Below are positions 22,521-33,265 of a stretch of 64,000 nt of DNA, piece by piece. The position numbers and the translations under genes are program-made. The DNA lies in NCBI GenBank assembly GCA_014529385.2, contig CM043970.1, forward strand, positions 61,447,523 through 61,511,522, in the 5' to 3' direction. Each line of letters begins with the position of its first letter. Positions within the stretch are counted from its first letter, which is position 1. This stretch comes from Adiantum capillus-veneris (lineage: Eukaryota; Streptophyta; Polypodiopsida; Polypodiales; Pteridaceae). The notes beneath the pieces were generated by a model. That model saw only the letters and a program-made list of their open reading frames with translations. It was not told the DNA's origin and did no database searches.

Positions 22521-23619
22521 ATATGAGGTGACGGACTGGATCCCCTCATTTTCCATGTCATATGATGACATGTTTAAATGGTAACATGTAATGATTAGGT
22601 AGCAAAAACGGACATGATGAGTTGGCAAGGTCGCGATGTGGCATACTTGGTGGCTCATGAGGTGGCAAGTGATGTGGAAAGCCATGCAACCAATATTTAC
22701 ACGTGGCGTGTGAGGTGGTGGATGATATGGCACTTAAGGTGAAGTTGCATGCAAGGTGGTAGTGGAGGTGGTGGATGAGTTGTCAATTAGAGTGACATGG
22801 CAAGCCAAGTGATACGGTCAAAGTGTTGACTATGGTGATGTGGAAGGTGAGAGGGGGTGATGACATGAAGCTTTGGTGATGTGGCAGCCTCCTTGTATGA
22901 GGTGGACTAGCCAACTAGGATTGGGAGAGTAGAACCAAGCCATGGTTGGTTGGCAAGTGTCAAAATTTCTAGGTTTGGTATTTACCAAACCTAAGGAGGC
23001 ACACCTCAAGTGACTGGTGCAAGTGAAAAAAATTAAGACAATGAAAACGTGTCTTTCCCTTACTCAAATTGACTCAAGTTTTTTTCTATGAGTACCTTAC
23101 ACTAAGAATTATGACATATATGAAAATCAAAATGAGTGGCAATGCCAACATTATTTATGATTTAAAAAAAACTATATCAAGGTTCTCTGAGCAGTCTTTG
23201 TTATTTTCTAAGGTAGATCTATAAAAAAATGAACCATTGCAGTTTATTTATTTTTGCATGGGGCACATTCCTTGGGTCATGATCTATCAAATGACCATTG
23301 GATCTTGCAAAATAAGCTCTACATCATTAGATATCTTGTGTTAAAAAATTAGGTTTTTGTAAATAGAAGTTCTAACAAAGAAAAATGAATACTAACTATG
23401 CAAAGATCCACAAAATTATGAATAAATCAAGTTAAATTGCTTGCCAAGTGAACATTTCATGTGCAAGAGGGTAAGTAAAGAAGAAAAGCCCATAAAAATT
23501 TATAATTATTTCTTCATCAAGGTCTCAATGATGTGACAAGGTGTGACAGGCTGAACCAGATTAGTCATTGCACAATAAAATTATCATGTAGATGTGAGAA
23601 AATGAAGACCTGAACTTTC
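22521..23619. other. Non-coding DNA with gtgatgtgg-rich stretch
   Basis: From 22,600 to 22,900 words such as gatgtggcaag, ggtggatga and gtgatgtgg recur without a fixed period. A perfect inverted repeat (aggtttggta, 2-nt spacer, taccaaacct) lies at 22,971-22,992. The remainder is AT-rich and shows no gene. Confidence 0.45.
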
Positions 23620-24001
23620 CATTGTGTTTGCAACTATGTGCTTTGTGTGGCTACCAAATCTTGCCTCTTCAAAGGAAGTGCAAGCAAGTCAAATGTATGT
23701 AGAAATGGAAAAAAAGAGGCTGTTTCTTGGCTATCTTGGTGGTGGTTCAGCTACTACTAAAAGTGGGTACACCTTATCATGCATACATCCTAAAATTTCT
23801 AATTGTTTGTGTAGACCATGCTAGGAACAGGGACACCTTAAGGGATCATTCATTGCCAAAGTTAACAAAGGAATTTAAAGAGAATAGGGGTTTCCCGAAT
23901 TTTATTCCAAGTGCCATTGTAAAGCGAGACTATGATGGTGCTTTGAAGGAGAAGTTCTCGCTACAGCGGGTGTTTACAAAGAGGATTTTTATTCAACATT
24001 T

Positions 24002-25480
24002 ATGAGATTATCTTCAAAAGGATCAGTATCTTACAGGAAACTCAACGACTTATACAAATGGGAGAAGCAACATTTTTGCAATGCCCAAGGTATGTTTCAG
24101 GAATGTGAGATAGTGGATCCAAAAGAAGCATTTTCAGGGATTTTTGAAGAATATGCATTTGTGGACACAACGGGGGAATTGGATGCAGCCATGCAATCCG
24201 ATCAATCTGGGACTAAGATTGTTAAGGTAACTCTCTTGATATGTATGACATCCTTTTTCAATTCAAAGAAGATTTGGATGCAGAGGATATACAGGTAAAT
24301 ACAAAATACAAAACAATGGAAAAGAAGGTCAGAGCTTTGGCTATTCCATTGCCAAAAGAGAGTGATACATTATTGGAAAAATCATCTCGACATCCTATTC
24401 TCCAAAATCCAGGTAAAATTGGGTATTCATTTACTAAAGAAACTTTGCAAGAATTGCAGATCGGTGATGCAAATTTTCTAAATCAAGAAGAGATGGAATG
24501 TTTCAGACAAATATTAAAGAAGCATGGGAAGGCTTTTTCTTTCCAACCAGGTGAGACTGGTTGTGTGGATCTTAGCATTGTGGCTCCCATGGTGATATTA
24601 ATTGTTCCACTTCTCCCTTGAAATCTGTGACCTATACCTGTTCCAAAAGCTCATCTTCCTAAGTTGGTTGATATGTTAAATGAGAAGATTAAGATGGGTA
24701 TTTTGGAGCCCTCTTTTTCTCCTCGCTCTAACAAGTGGTTTACGATTCCCAAGAAGAATGGTACATTGAGTTTTATACAGAATATGCAGCCAATAAACAA
24801 GGTAACTATCAGAAATGTAGGTATAGGTCCAACGGTTGATAATTTTGGAGAGGCTTTTGCTGATAGAGCCATCTATTCTATGGGAGACTTGTATTCAGGT
24901 TATGATTGATTTCAATTGGCTATAGAAAGTAGGGATATGACAAACATGCGTACTCCTTTGGGATTAGTAAGAATGTCTACATTGCCATAGGCAGCAACTA
25001 ATTTAGTTGCCCACATGATGAATGGAATGAAAAACTGCTATGAGATTTCATTCCTCAGATCACCATGCCTTCTATTGTGATGATGTGCCGATAAAAAGGT
25101 GTGAAGAGGGTGAAAAAGATGAAGTCAAAGATCAGAGGGGGTGCAGACACTTTGTGGCTAACCATATTGTTGATTGTGACAGGATATTATTGAGGCTTGA
25201 AGAGGTCAACCTTACACTCTCAGGCCAAAAGTCTATGTTCGGGGTCAAAGTAGTTTTGATTGTGAGACACTTGTGTGGGCCAATTGGAAGAAGACCAAGC
25301 CCTGTCAAAGTGGATGTCAACCTTACACTCTTAGGCCAAAAGTCTATGTTCGGGGTCAAATAAGTTTTGATTGTGGGCCAATTGGAATAAGAACAAGCCT
25401 TGTCAAAGTGGATGTTACTCAAAGGATGAAGGAGACATGCAATTCAATTACAGAAGTGTGAAGATTATTAGGTGCACGTG
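24002..25480 (+). pseudogene. Reverse transcriptase of the fungal-like gypsy element
   Basis: The N-terminal extension (KTMEKKVRALAIPLPKES, then YSFTKETLQELQIGDANF) leads to the fingers with PIPVPKAHLPKLVDMLNEKI and WFTIPKKNGTLSFIQNMQPI. The first catalytic Asp is in IYSMGDLYSGYD. The YxDD motif is FYCDDVPIK at about 25,071-25,097, reached after frame changes near 25,040. Stops at 24,619, 24,628 and 24,988 fall at positions where Trp, Arg and Gln would be expected. A tandem duplication of about 111 bp (25,205-25,425) follows the active site. Clearly non-functional. Confidence 0.8.
25205..25425 (+). repeat. 111-bp tandem duplication in RT connection region
   Basis: The block starting gtcaaccttacactctcagg at 25,205 repeats from 25,316 with a few substitutions and a deletion of about a dozen bases. 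The unit equals 37 codons, so the reading frame is kept at the duplication point. It covers the segment LTLSGQKSMFGVK just after the YxDD motif. Confidence 0.85.
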
Positions 25481-26095
25481 TTTTTACTTGATAAGGTTAC
25501 CCCATTTTTCAAATGTTGTAGAGGTTTTATACCAGTTGCTCAAGAAGGGACAGAAATTTGTTTGGAATGAAGAACACTTGAAAGTTGTGTGTAAACTGAA
25601 GAAGATATTACAAGAGGCTCCTACATTAAGGAAAGCAAACTACAAAAGTGGAAAGACAATTATTATGATGGTTGACACGAGTCCTACAGGTATTGGGTGG
25701 GCTATTGGACAGGACGATGAACAGGAAAAATAGTATGCTATCAGATACGGTGCTAAAGTGTTAAGTCCTCGGCAAAGAGCATATCCGCAGGTTAAAAGGG
25801 AACTTTGGGGTGTAGTAAATGCCCTAAGGTGTGACAAGGAGTACTTTATTGGTGCTTCTATAATAGTAGAGACAAATTTCTTACCATTACTTGGGATGAT
25901 CACAAGTTGTTCTACACCAGACTTAGACATGCTACACTAGATAGGATATATTAAGTCATTAAATCCTGAGTTTCATCATATTGCAGGGAAGGATAATCCG
26001 GTAGCTAACATGTTGTCGAGGGCTAGGTTTGAAGACAAAGAGACTATGATTTTTGAATCTGAAGATGTGGGATTGAGGTTCTTTACCTCTTGAAA
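25481..26095 (+). pseudogene. RNase H domain of the fungal-like gypsy element
   Basis: The tether (FVWNEEHLKVVCKLKKIL) leads into MVDTSPTGIGWAIGQ with the first acidic residue, then a TAG at 25,731, then YGAKVLSPRQRAYPQVKREL with the Glu, and ETNFLPLLGM where the usual third Asp is replaced by Asn. A TAG at 25,938 precedes IGYIKSLNPEFHHIAGKDNP and MLSRAR, the standard RNase H tail. The Asn substitution and two stops show decay. Confidence 0.75.
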
Positions 26096-26229
26096 ATTGC
26101 ATGTAGAATGTAAAAACACGGTTTTTGCATTACACTCTTTTGTTACGGGCAAGTATGAAGGTGATTGGTTGCTGATTAAAAAATATTTGAGTACACTGAA
26201 GAAGCAGGAGGACTGGACCAACCGAGAGT

Positions 26230-27519
26230 TTAAACGTATTCGAAAGAAGGCTTATGGGTAATTCTTACAGGATGGGTTTTTATGGAAGCATCCAAAGAAG
26301 CCAAGAGGAACCCCTCAATGATTTGTTTGTGATAAGGTAACACAACTTCAAGTACTTAAAGAATTTCATGAGTCGCTATGGGTAGGACACAGGGAAGTTT
26401 GGGCCACTTTTGCTAAAATCAAAGAATTATATTGGTGGAAGGGTATGTATAAAGATGCGGAACACTTTGTTGAAACTTGTACTGTATGTCAAATGTACTC
26501 AAATGTAAAGCATCAAAATGGATTACATCCAATGTATCCATTGTGCATGCATTTCAAATGGGTAGTCAATTTGATTAGATTGCCCACAAGGTTATGGAAA
26601 ATGAGATACATCATGCTTTCCAGGGAAGATTTGACGAACCAGGTTGAAGGGAGGGCTTTGCGAACCAAAGCTACAAGTATGGTATGCAAGTTTTTGCTAG
26701 AAGATGTAATATGTAGATATGGTTGTGCTGGAAGAATTATTGCAGATAGAGGAGAGATGGATGTGACAAAGCCAAAGACATTTTGCTCGCATGGGTGTCA
26801 AGTTAACACTCACTACTGCATACAATCCCAAAGGGAATGGGAAAAGTGAGAGGGCATCCTCCCATTGTCAAGGGATTGGCTAAGGCATGTAAGGGCCGTC
26901 TTGGTGATTGGCCTCGGTTACTTCCTTACACTTTATGGGTGGACCGTACTATACACATCACACTTACAGTTTTCATGCCATCAGAGCTTATGTATAGACA
27001 GAAGCCTCTTATGCCTCTTGAAGAGGCAGTGACTACATGGAGTATGTTGCCTTGGGATCTAGAAACGAGCAGAGAAGATTTGCTTGCTTCATGGATTAGA
27101 CAATAGAGAGGAGAAGTGAAGATATAGAAGCTACAAAGAAAAAATAAGCAGTGCTCGTTTGAAAAACAAGGAGGCTTTGACAAACGGCATAGGCTAAGTC
27201 CATGTGCTATTCAATAAGGGGATTGGGTTCTTGTTATGATAGCAGTTTGGACAACCACTACACAACTATGCGGAAGATGGTTAAGCAGTGGTTTGGCCCA
27301 TATGTGGTTAAAGATGCTTTTCATAATGCTACCTACAAGTTATGTGAGATGGATGGTACGGAGTTGAAACTTCCAGTTGCAAGTAAGCGTGTCAATCTAT
27401 ATAAAAGGAGAAATCAAGAGCTTCAAATTGCAAACAAAGACTTCAATGTGGACGAAGATAAGGATTTAGATGATGAAGATGTGATTTCTAATGAAGATGT
27501 AGCATTGGAAAACCTCTAA
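26230..27519 (+). pseudogene. Integrase of the fungal-like gypsy element
   Basis: The HHCC module shows as FHESLWVGHREVWATFAKIK with FVETCTVCQMYSN. The core is badly eroded: a conserved VICRYGCAGRIIADRGE segment contains the second Asp, but the first Asp region is not clear. The C-terminal part (26,837-27,106) contains LPYTLWVDRTIHITLTVFMP and a downstream frame (27,202-27,519) has the KQWFGPYVVKDAFHNATYKL module and an acidic tail with many Asp and Glu. Frame changes occur near 26,840 and 27,110. Confidence 0.75.
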
Positions 27520-27562
27520 TGATTTACACATATCGAAGGATGTGCAGGTGTAGAGGGGGTGG

Positions 27563-28844
27563 ATGTCGTGCCACTTTGTAGGCACATGATGAAAAACAAA
27601 TTTTTGTATGTATCTATGAACTTTGGGAAATCTATGTTAGTACTGCTTATGGCATTAGATTAACAGGAATGTCTACATTATGTGGGTTTTTGTAGATCAA
27701 AGGTGCCTCAAAGTGAACCAATTGGGCTGACATGTGAAGATTCAATGAAGGGCTAGAATTCTGCTTAAAAAGGTAGAGCTTGAAGTGCTAAGTAAACTGG
27801 TCCATACGGCTCATCAAACAGAGCCCTGGTGAGGAAATTATTGCAGTTTAAATCTAGAAGTGGTAGCAAATCTCAGATGGACGAAGCAGGTGATGCCAGG
27901 TAGTCCAAGATGGTTTCAATGGATAGATGCATAGTGTTTGATTTATGGAGCATGCTGGTCTTTTCAAATCAACGATCTGAGTCACAGGTATCAAGATATG
28001 GAGCTTCGAAGTTTTGTAGGGACCAGGTTTGTGCCAGTTTTCCCGCTTTGGGAAGTGTGCCAATAGAGGTTTTTTGGAGCTTGGTGGAGTTTGCAGGGTA
28101 GTGAATAGTGTATGAAGCCAACAGGAAGAAATGGCATGTCAATGAGAGCCTAGAGCGCCCAGTTATGGCTTGTCAAAGTTTGGGGCATTCACCCAAGGGG
28201 AGGTTGCAGATGGTTTTTCCAATTTTTTATCAGCTTGGTTGGTCGACAAAATCCAAGGGCATTTGGGTTTGCACTTATCAAGGTCTGGGTTGAAGGCTTT
28301 CGGGTTGTTGTTACAGCCCGGTGATCAAATCCCTCTACAAAGAATGGCAAAATATTGTAGAGGCTTCAAATGCGGTTTTCAAGAGGTTTTAGGTGGAAGT
28401 TGCTCATGAGACGCCACATGGCAGCACTAGTAAACCCACATGTGGGGAAGCAGGGCCAGATGGCGGTGCATTTCACCTAGGGTGTGAGCCCTCGGCTATG
28501 GCGTGGCCTTGGCGGGCATTGTGCGCGGTGGTGCAGCTGGGGAAAACGGTGTTGTTTTGGCATCACTTGGTGTCTGCCAGTGGTTGGAAGGCGTTCACAA
28601 TGGTTGGCCTCAAGTGGATCCGATGATGTGGCACCCCGTAGGAGTCTGATCCCGTGCCCGTTGGGCCCCCCCTTTTCTTAGAAGTAAAGTCCCAAACCTC
28701 GAGCCCCACTAGCAAGGTTGCTAGTGCTAGGGGCAGGGGGTGAGTTGCATGCAAAGGAAGCAGAGAGGGAGAATCCAAGGCCGATCAAGGCAATCAATGG
28801 GAGCCAAGACGGGCAAAAAAAAGTAAGGGGAGGAATCATGTGCA

Positions 28845-28930
<86 letters not shown>

Positions 28931-29480
28931 GAACCTTGCCGATGTGGCGGCCCATGCAAATATGCCTATACTGAGCAGGCCAAATGGGTGTACTACACAA
29001 AAATACTAAAAGGGGAGCTCAAAGTGAATAGCATGGTAGGAGGAAGCCATTTATTCTTTCTTGGAATGCTCATCTCCTATGCAAGGAGTTTTTTGAAAGA
29101 ACTCTTTTTTTTGGCCATTTTTTAGGGTTATTGGAAGGTCTTTTTGGGGAACCGATTACAACATAAGGCAATTCTTGTTCTTGAGAGCAGTGGGAGAAGA
29201 CAAGTGAAGGTCAGGAAGAGCATCAAGAGCACAAGAATACTCGCTTCAATTTTTGGTTTGAAGGGTTGCAATTCAGAAGGCATACCGATGTGGCGTATGC
29301 AACCGGACTGTAAAAAGGGAAATCAAGAAAATTGAAGTTGTATCACCTATCAATCGAATACATCTCTTGAGTCACACATCTATTGTTTTTATCATCGTAT
29401 CAATTAGTAATGTTCTTACTTGAAGTCTTCTCCCGTAAACTCTCTTTAATCATCAGTATTACGTGCATTAAACCCCCGGG
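27563..29480 (+). repeat. Possible 3' LTR of the fungal-like gypsy element
   Basis: A purine run (tagagggggtgga) just before tgtcgtgccac at 27,563 resembles a polypurine tract followed by an LTR start. The region has no pol similarity, includes a (GA)n tract, and ends with CT-rich leader-like sequence around 29,330-29,480. There is no second copy in the window, so length and identity are uncertain. Confidence 0.35.
28849..28927. repeat. (GA)n microsatellite
   Basis: It is an uninterrupted run of nearly 40 GA units. Confidence 0.98.
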
Positions 29481-29627
29481 GGATTCACCATGGAAAACGT
29501 ATTGCACCACATAAGTGCAGGGGAGGGGGGTTTTTTTACAATTTACATATGCGTATAAGTTAGGGGAAGCCCCCCAATAATTTATCTCCCAAGCTGAAAA
29601 ATAAGAGAGGGGGTAGCATATTTATTT

Positions 29628-29653
29628 GGGGGGGGGGGGGGGGGGGGGGGGGG
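29628..29653 (+). repeat. Homopolymer run of 26 G
   Basis: Twenty-six consecutive G residues occur in an otherwise AT-rich context. Such a run can form G-quadruplexes and is also a typical place for sequencing or assembly length errors. Confidence 0.9.
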
Positions 29654-30825
29654 ACCTGACCCGGGTTGATTACTTGTAATGATTGGTCACCGAAGTGCAC
29701 TAGAATTTGGATGAATATAGGGAAAGTTTTTTATGAGGTCACACATCAGATTTTGCATCAAATTAGTCATTATAGATAAGGGCTGATTTGGAGTAGGTCA
29801 AGGGTTGATTTGCACCAGCTTTGTATGTGTCAAAATTGGAGAGTAGCTAGGTGCAGGCTAGTTGGGTACATAGTTTGAAAGTCAAACTAAGACACATTGA
29901 AGGTACATCCCCAGTTATTAAAAAAAGTGATTCCTTAGTACATTTCCAGTCACTATGCTACACACTCTTTGACTAGTTTTACTCCATTAGATCATGTGAG
30001 ACCTAAATTTTACATGTAAGATAGGGGTATGATAGTTTTCTTTATTGATTATTGTATAAGCATAGAAAGGGGGGTCATATTCCCTAATATGAGTCGTATA
30101 TAGGGGTTTTATCAAAGTTGTCCGCTCGTAGGTGGCGTCCCCCTTTTTATATAGAGTGAATCTCCCGGGATTAAACCCTATTTATGTCTATTTGCACTTG
30201 TTTATCCGAGTTTGAATGTCTACTAAGCTCATGTCTACATCCAGAGGCCTACTGCTTTCCCCGTCGACCCTACAAAACCGCGCACTCCGATAATGGGCTA
30301 GCAGTGGTGGGAGCTGGGGAAATGCCACATACATGATTCCAGGGATCCACATTTGAGTGTTGAGAAACGCACCACAATTTTTGTGATTGATTAATTATTA
30401 ATAAGGATAGCTTACTTTGTAAGCATTATTTCAAATGAGATCACTCTAGACTTGTTCAAATCTGTTTATCTTTGCCAAACACTTCATGCAAAGGTTATAA
30501 CACTTAGAGGAAATATTACTATATTTACCACTAAATTCCTCCAAATTTGCAATTTGCAGGGTTTCTCTCCTCCTAATTTGAAATAGAAAGGTTAACATCA
30601 AAATATGTAGGTGGGGTAACACTATTTGCACGAATGAATGGCTCAAAAACAACCTAGGTTTAGTGTATTTCCATCTACAAATTTTGAGATTTACCTCTAA
30701 ATTTTATATTTGAAGATAAGAAAAACCTACAAAATTTAGAGAAATTTAGTGTAAAAACCTTGAAATATAGTCAATTTATCTCTAATATTTAGTGTAGAAC
30801 TTTGAAATACAATCAATTTAGTGAA
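29654..30825. other. AT-rich intergenic DNA, no gene seen
   Basis: No coding similarity was found. An AT-rich block at about 30,660-30,825 (words aaacctacaaaatttag and atagtcaattta) has a diverged relative at about 36,360-36,480. Both blocks lie close to broken ends of Tat-like fragments. Confidence 0.45.
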
Positions 30826-31140
30826 ATATGCCTTGGCCTCAACCCACTGATAGACATAACATGTGGCCATGAAAATGTATTTGTTCTTCCTTGGGGTGTC
30901 TTTCTTGAATGGACCCATGAAGTCCATACCTCACTTCATAAATACTTTTAATGATTGTATGGGAGTCAAAGGCATCATATTTTCTACTATCGACACACCC
31001 ATCCTCTGACAAATAACACAATTCTTACAGAAGGCTGTGACATTAGCCATCATGATCTACCACCATAAGCCTACTTGCAAAATCTTCTTGTATGTGATAT
31101 CAGTGGAGAAATCAACTCCTTCACTCCCCCCCTGAGCCTA
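30826..31140 (-). pseudogene. Integrase N-terminal half (Tat-like), minus strand
   Basis: Minus-strand reading gives TYKKILQVGLWW, a stop, then NVTAFCKNCVICQRMGVS (zinc module) and MDFMGPFKKDTPRKNKYIF with the first catalytic Asp, ending at VEAKAYF. Frames shift once near 30,930. It matches the plus-strand integrase at 9,160-9,430 nearly residue for residue. Confidence 0.8.
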
Positions 31141-31379
31141 TGTTAGAACTTGCATCCTTCCTTGCATAGGCACACATCATTGAATCACCCCATCAATGCC
31201 TATTCTGTATAATGCCCCTCCGATGATGGTGAGCTTCAAACTCTTTATGATTAGTGCTTTTTTATCTGTATGGAACCAGTCCTCTAAAAATCCCCTAAAT
31301 TGAAGGAAACCATATACATCCTGCCACTCTAGATCCGGCCCTTCCATTGCTATATTCTAAAACAACTCAACATCCACTG

Positions 31380-31860
31380 AAACATTCCTCATCGATATTG
31401 TTGAGATGCCTTTTGTACTTCTCGATATAAAATATGCACCGTAGTGAGTCTTGCTTGGTTTGTGGAATATCTTAAATTCAAACTCCATTAGGAACATCAT
31501 CCATCTGATTAGTCTACCCTAAATAACACCTTATTAATAAAAAAATAGGAGAGCATGATGATCAACATACAAGTGAGGTAGCTTCCCCAGTAAGTAGTGT
31601 CTAATTTCATTGCATTAAAAAAATTTCTAAGTGCTTCCTTTTGGTCATTGAGTATCCTTATTCAGCCAAATTGAACTTGCAACTATTGAAGTAGGTAGCC
31701 TATCTTCTCCATCAGGCTCTAGGCCAATATTTCTCCCATCGCCATTCTAGAGATATGCACATGCACATGAAAGATTACCTCCTAGTCTTGTTGATGAAGG
31801 ATTGGATTCCTGTTGATCCACCCCTTCAAGTATTGGAAGCTTGCCTCACATTCCTGGGTC
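31380..31860 (-). pseudogene. RNase H (Tat-like), minus strand
   Basis: Recognisable blocks are MKFRHYLLGKLPHLYVDHHA with the third acidic position, and GRLIRWMMFLMEFEFKIFHK. At least two stops and frame changes interrupt it. The first Asp region is too eroded for me to read. Confidence 0.65.
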
Positions 31861-32860
31861 TAGATGAACTTTACTTCCTTTTGGGTTAGTTCATACAATG
31901 GAAGAGCCTTTGTTGTTGCGAACATGTGAATGAACCTACGATAAAAATTCATATATCCCAAAAATGAACTAAGTTTTAACACATTCATTGGTTCCTTGGC
32001 TTGTTGCACACATTTGACTTTGTCTTCAACCATTTCTAAACACATTATGTCCTAGAAGTTGGACCTTCCAGGCCATGAAGAGTGACGTAAATGGGTTCAA
32101 ACAAATCCTCTTTTCCTTGCATCTCTCAAACACCATTTCCAAAAATACGAGATGGACCTTCCAAGCAATGAAGGGTGACGTAAATGGGTTCAAACAAATC
32201 CTCTTTTCCTTGCATCTCTCAAGCACCATTTCCAAAAATAGGAGATGCATTTCATTCATTGAAAAGACTATAAAGTCATCCACAAAAATAGCAAGAAACT
32301 TTTGTAGGAGCTCACTAAAAATTTTCATCATGTAACATTAAAAGGTAGCTGGAGCATTACACAATCCAAATGGCATTACTAGCAGGTAAATAAATTCTCC
32401 CCATTCAATATAAAATTGTCTTTTCTCTATCCTTTGGTGAAATTCTCAACTAATTATAGCTAATGTAGCCATCCATGAAGCTACAAATTTTGTGGCCTGC
32501 TATTTCATCCAACATCATATCTGTGAAAGGAAGTGAGAATGGGTTCTTAATTGTATGGGCATTCAGATTTCGATAGTCAACACACATCCTCAACTTCCCA
32601 TTCTTTTTTAGCACAATGACTATAGGGAATAACTAGCCATTTCTTGCTACCTCTGTTATAAATCCTACCTTCAATAGGTTTTCAATATCCTCCTTGACCT
32701 TCTTAGATAGTTAGGATTCATTCTATATTGATTTTCCTTACTGGTTTTGCATTTGGCTTAAGTGGTGTCATATGCTGACAAACCTTTGGGTCAACGCTTT
32801 TTAGTTCTCTATGCTCCCAAGTAAACACATCTTTTTCTCAGTTTTATGGGAGCACAGAGA
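31860..32860 (-). pseudogene. Reverse transcriptase (Tat-like), minus strand, with internal duplication
   Basis: The best segment (32,331 down to 32,026) contains LLQKFLAIFVDDFIVFSMNE with the catalytic FVDD, followed by LEMVLERCKEKRICLNPF in two tandem copies. The fingers lie towards 32,760-32,860, where the phrase PKVCQH can be read. A further segment (32,045 down to 31,860) has SFLGYMNFYRRFIHMF and LPLYELTQKE of the thumb. Stops and frame changes make it a pseudogene. Confidence 0.8.
32061..32246 (-). repeat. 93-bp tandem duplication in RT
   Basis: The block starting ggaccttccaggccatgaag at 32,061 is repeated from 32,154 with only a few differences. The 93-bp unit equals 31 codons, so both copies stay in frame within one open segment. 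Confidence 0.9.
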
Positions 32861-32886
32861 ACAAAAAAGCGTTGACCCAAAGGTTT
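32780..32886. repeat. Foldback: 40-bp inverted repeat with 27-bp loop
   Basis: The arm at 32,780-32,819 (aaacctttgggtcaacgctt...) is the reverse complement of 32,847-32,886 with two mismatches. Both arms carry the same RT-proximal coding segment (VDPKV) in opposite orientation, so one arm is an inverted duplicate of the other. Confidence 0.92.
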
Positions 32887-32899
32887 TTACTTTAACTTT

Positions 32900-33265
32900 T
32901 AAAACCACTAAGGAACCAGGCATGGATTCTTTTCTCTACAGGAGGCTCATTGAGTTGTCTAGTGAGTTCCTTGATCTTCTCTATGTAGCTCCTAATTGAA
33001 AGATTTTCTTGCTTGATTTTATCCACAGTACGCATAGGATGTCCTCATCACCTCTAGTATAGGTATATTCCCTATGAAAGGATTTGATAAGCTTTCTATA
33101 TGTTCTGAGCTTGCAAGCCAGGTAGTGGTAATACCACTTTTGTGCCTCATCCTTTGAGGTTTGTGAGAAATTGTCATGAATATTAATTTCTACACTTAAA
33201 TTTACTAGATTTTGGAGCAGCTTGGCAACACCTCCAAAGCATTGTGCTAAGGTTTCTCACAAGAG
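32900..33265 (-). pseudogene. Gag fragment (retrotransposon gag domain), minus strand
   Basis: Minus-strand reading gives DEAQKWYYHLACKLRTYRKL, then SFHREYTYTRGDEDIL and RSYIEKIKELTRQLN, the pattern of the retrotransposon gag domain (W/YY...L followed by an alpha-helical tail). It lies just beyond the RT fragment with the protease missing. It is separated from a more N-terminal gag piece at 34,655-34,850 by LTR-like DNA. Confidence 0.65.

Larger units (their letters stand above)
23620..27560 (+). mobile_element. Decayed Ty3/gypsy element of a fungal-like type
   Basis: A collinear pol can be followed through RT, RNase H and integrase with many stops and frame changes. Its wording (GILEPSFSPRSNKWFTIPKK, MGDLYSGYD, YDSSLDNHYTTMRK, WFGPYVVKDAFHNATYKL) is unlike the other gypsy copies here. 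From memory it resembles a group abundant in fungal genomes and reported from some non-seed plants. The upstream part (23,620-24,240) is charged and may be gag or protease, but I see no zinc knuckle or DTG there. The element probably ends in an LTR after 27,563. Confidence 0.7.
30826..32860 (-). mobile_element. Tat-like Ty3/gypsy pol remnant, minus strand
   Basis: Read on the minus strand from 32,860 down to 30,826, RT, RNase H and the first half of integrase appear in normal order and closely resemble the element at 7,400-9,430. The remnant stops in integrase just after the first catalytic Asp. The missing second half is found inverted at 36,925-37,930. Confidence 0.8.

Noticed and set aside
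22971-22992. Perfect 10-bp inverted repeat with 2-nt spacer as a regulatory operator or terminator
   Set aside because: There is no adjacent gene or promoter and no second meaningful copy. Short palindromes of this size are expected by chance in 64 kb of biased sequence.
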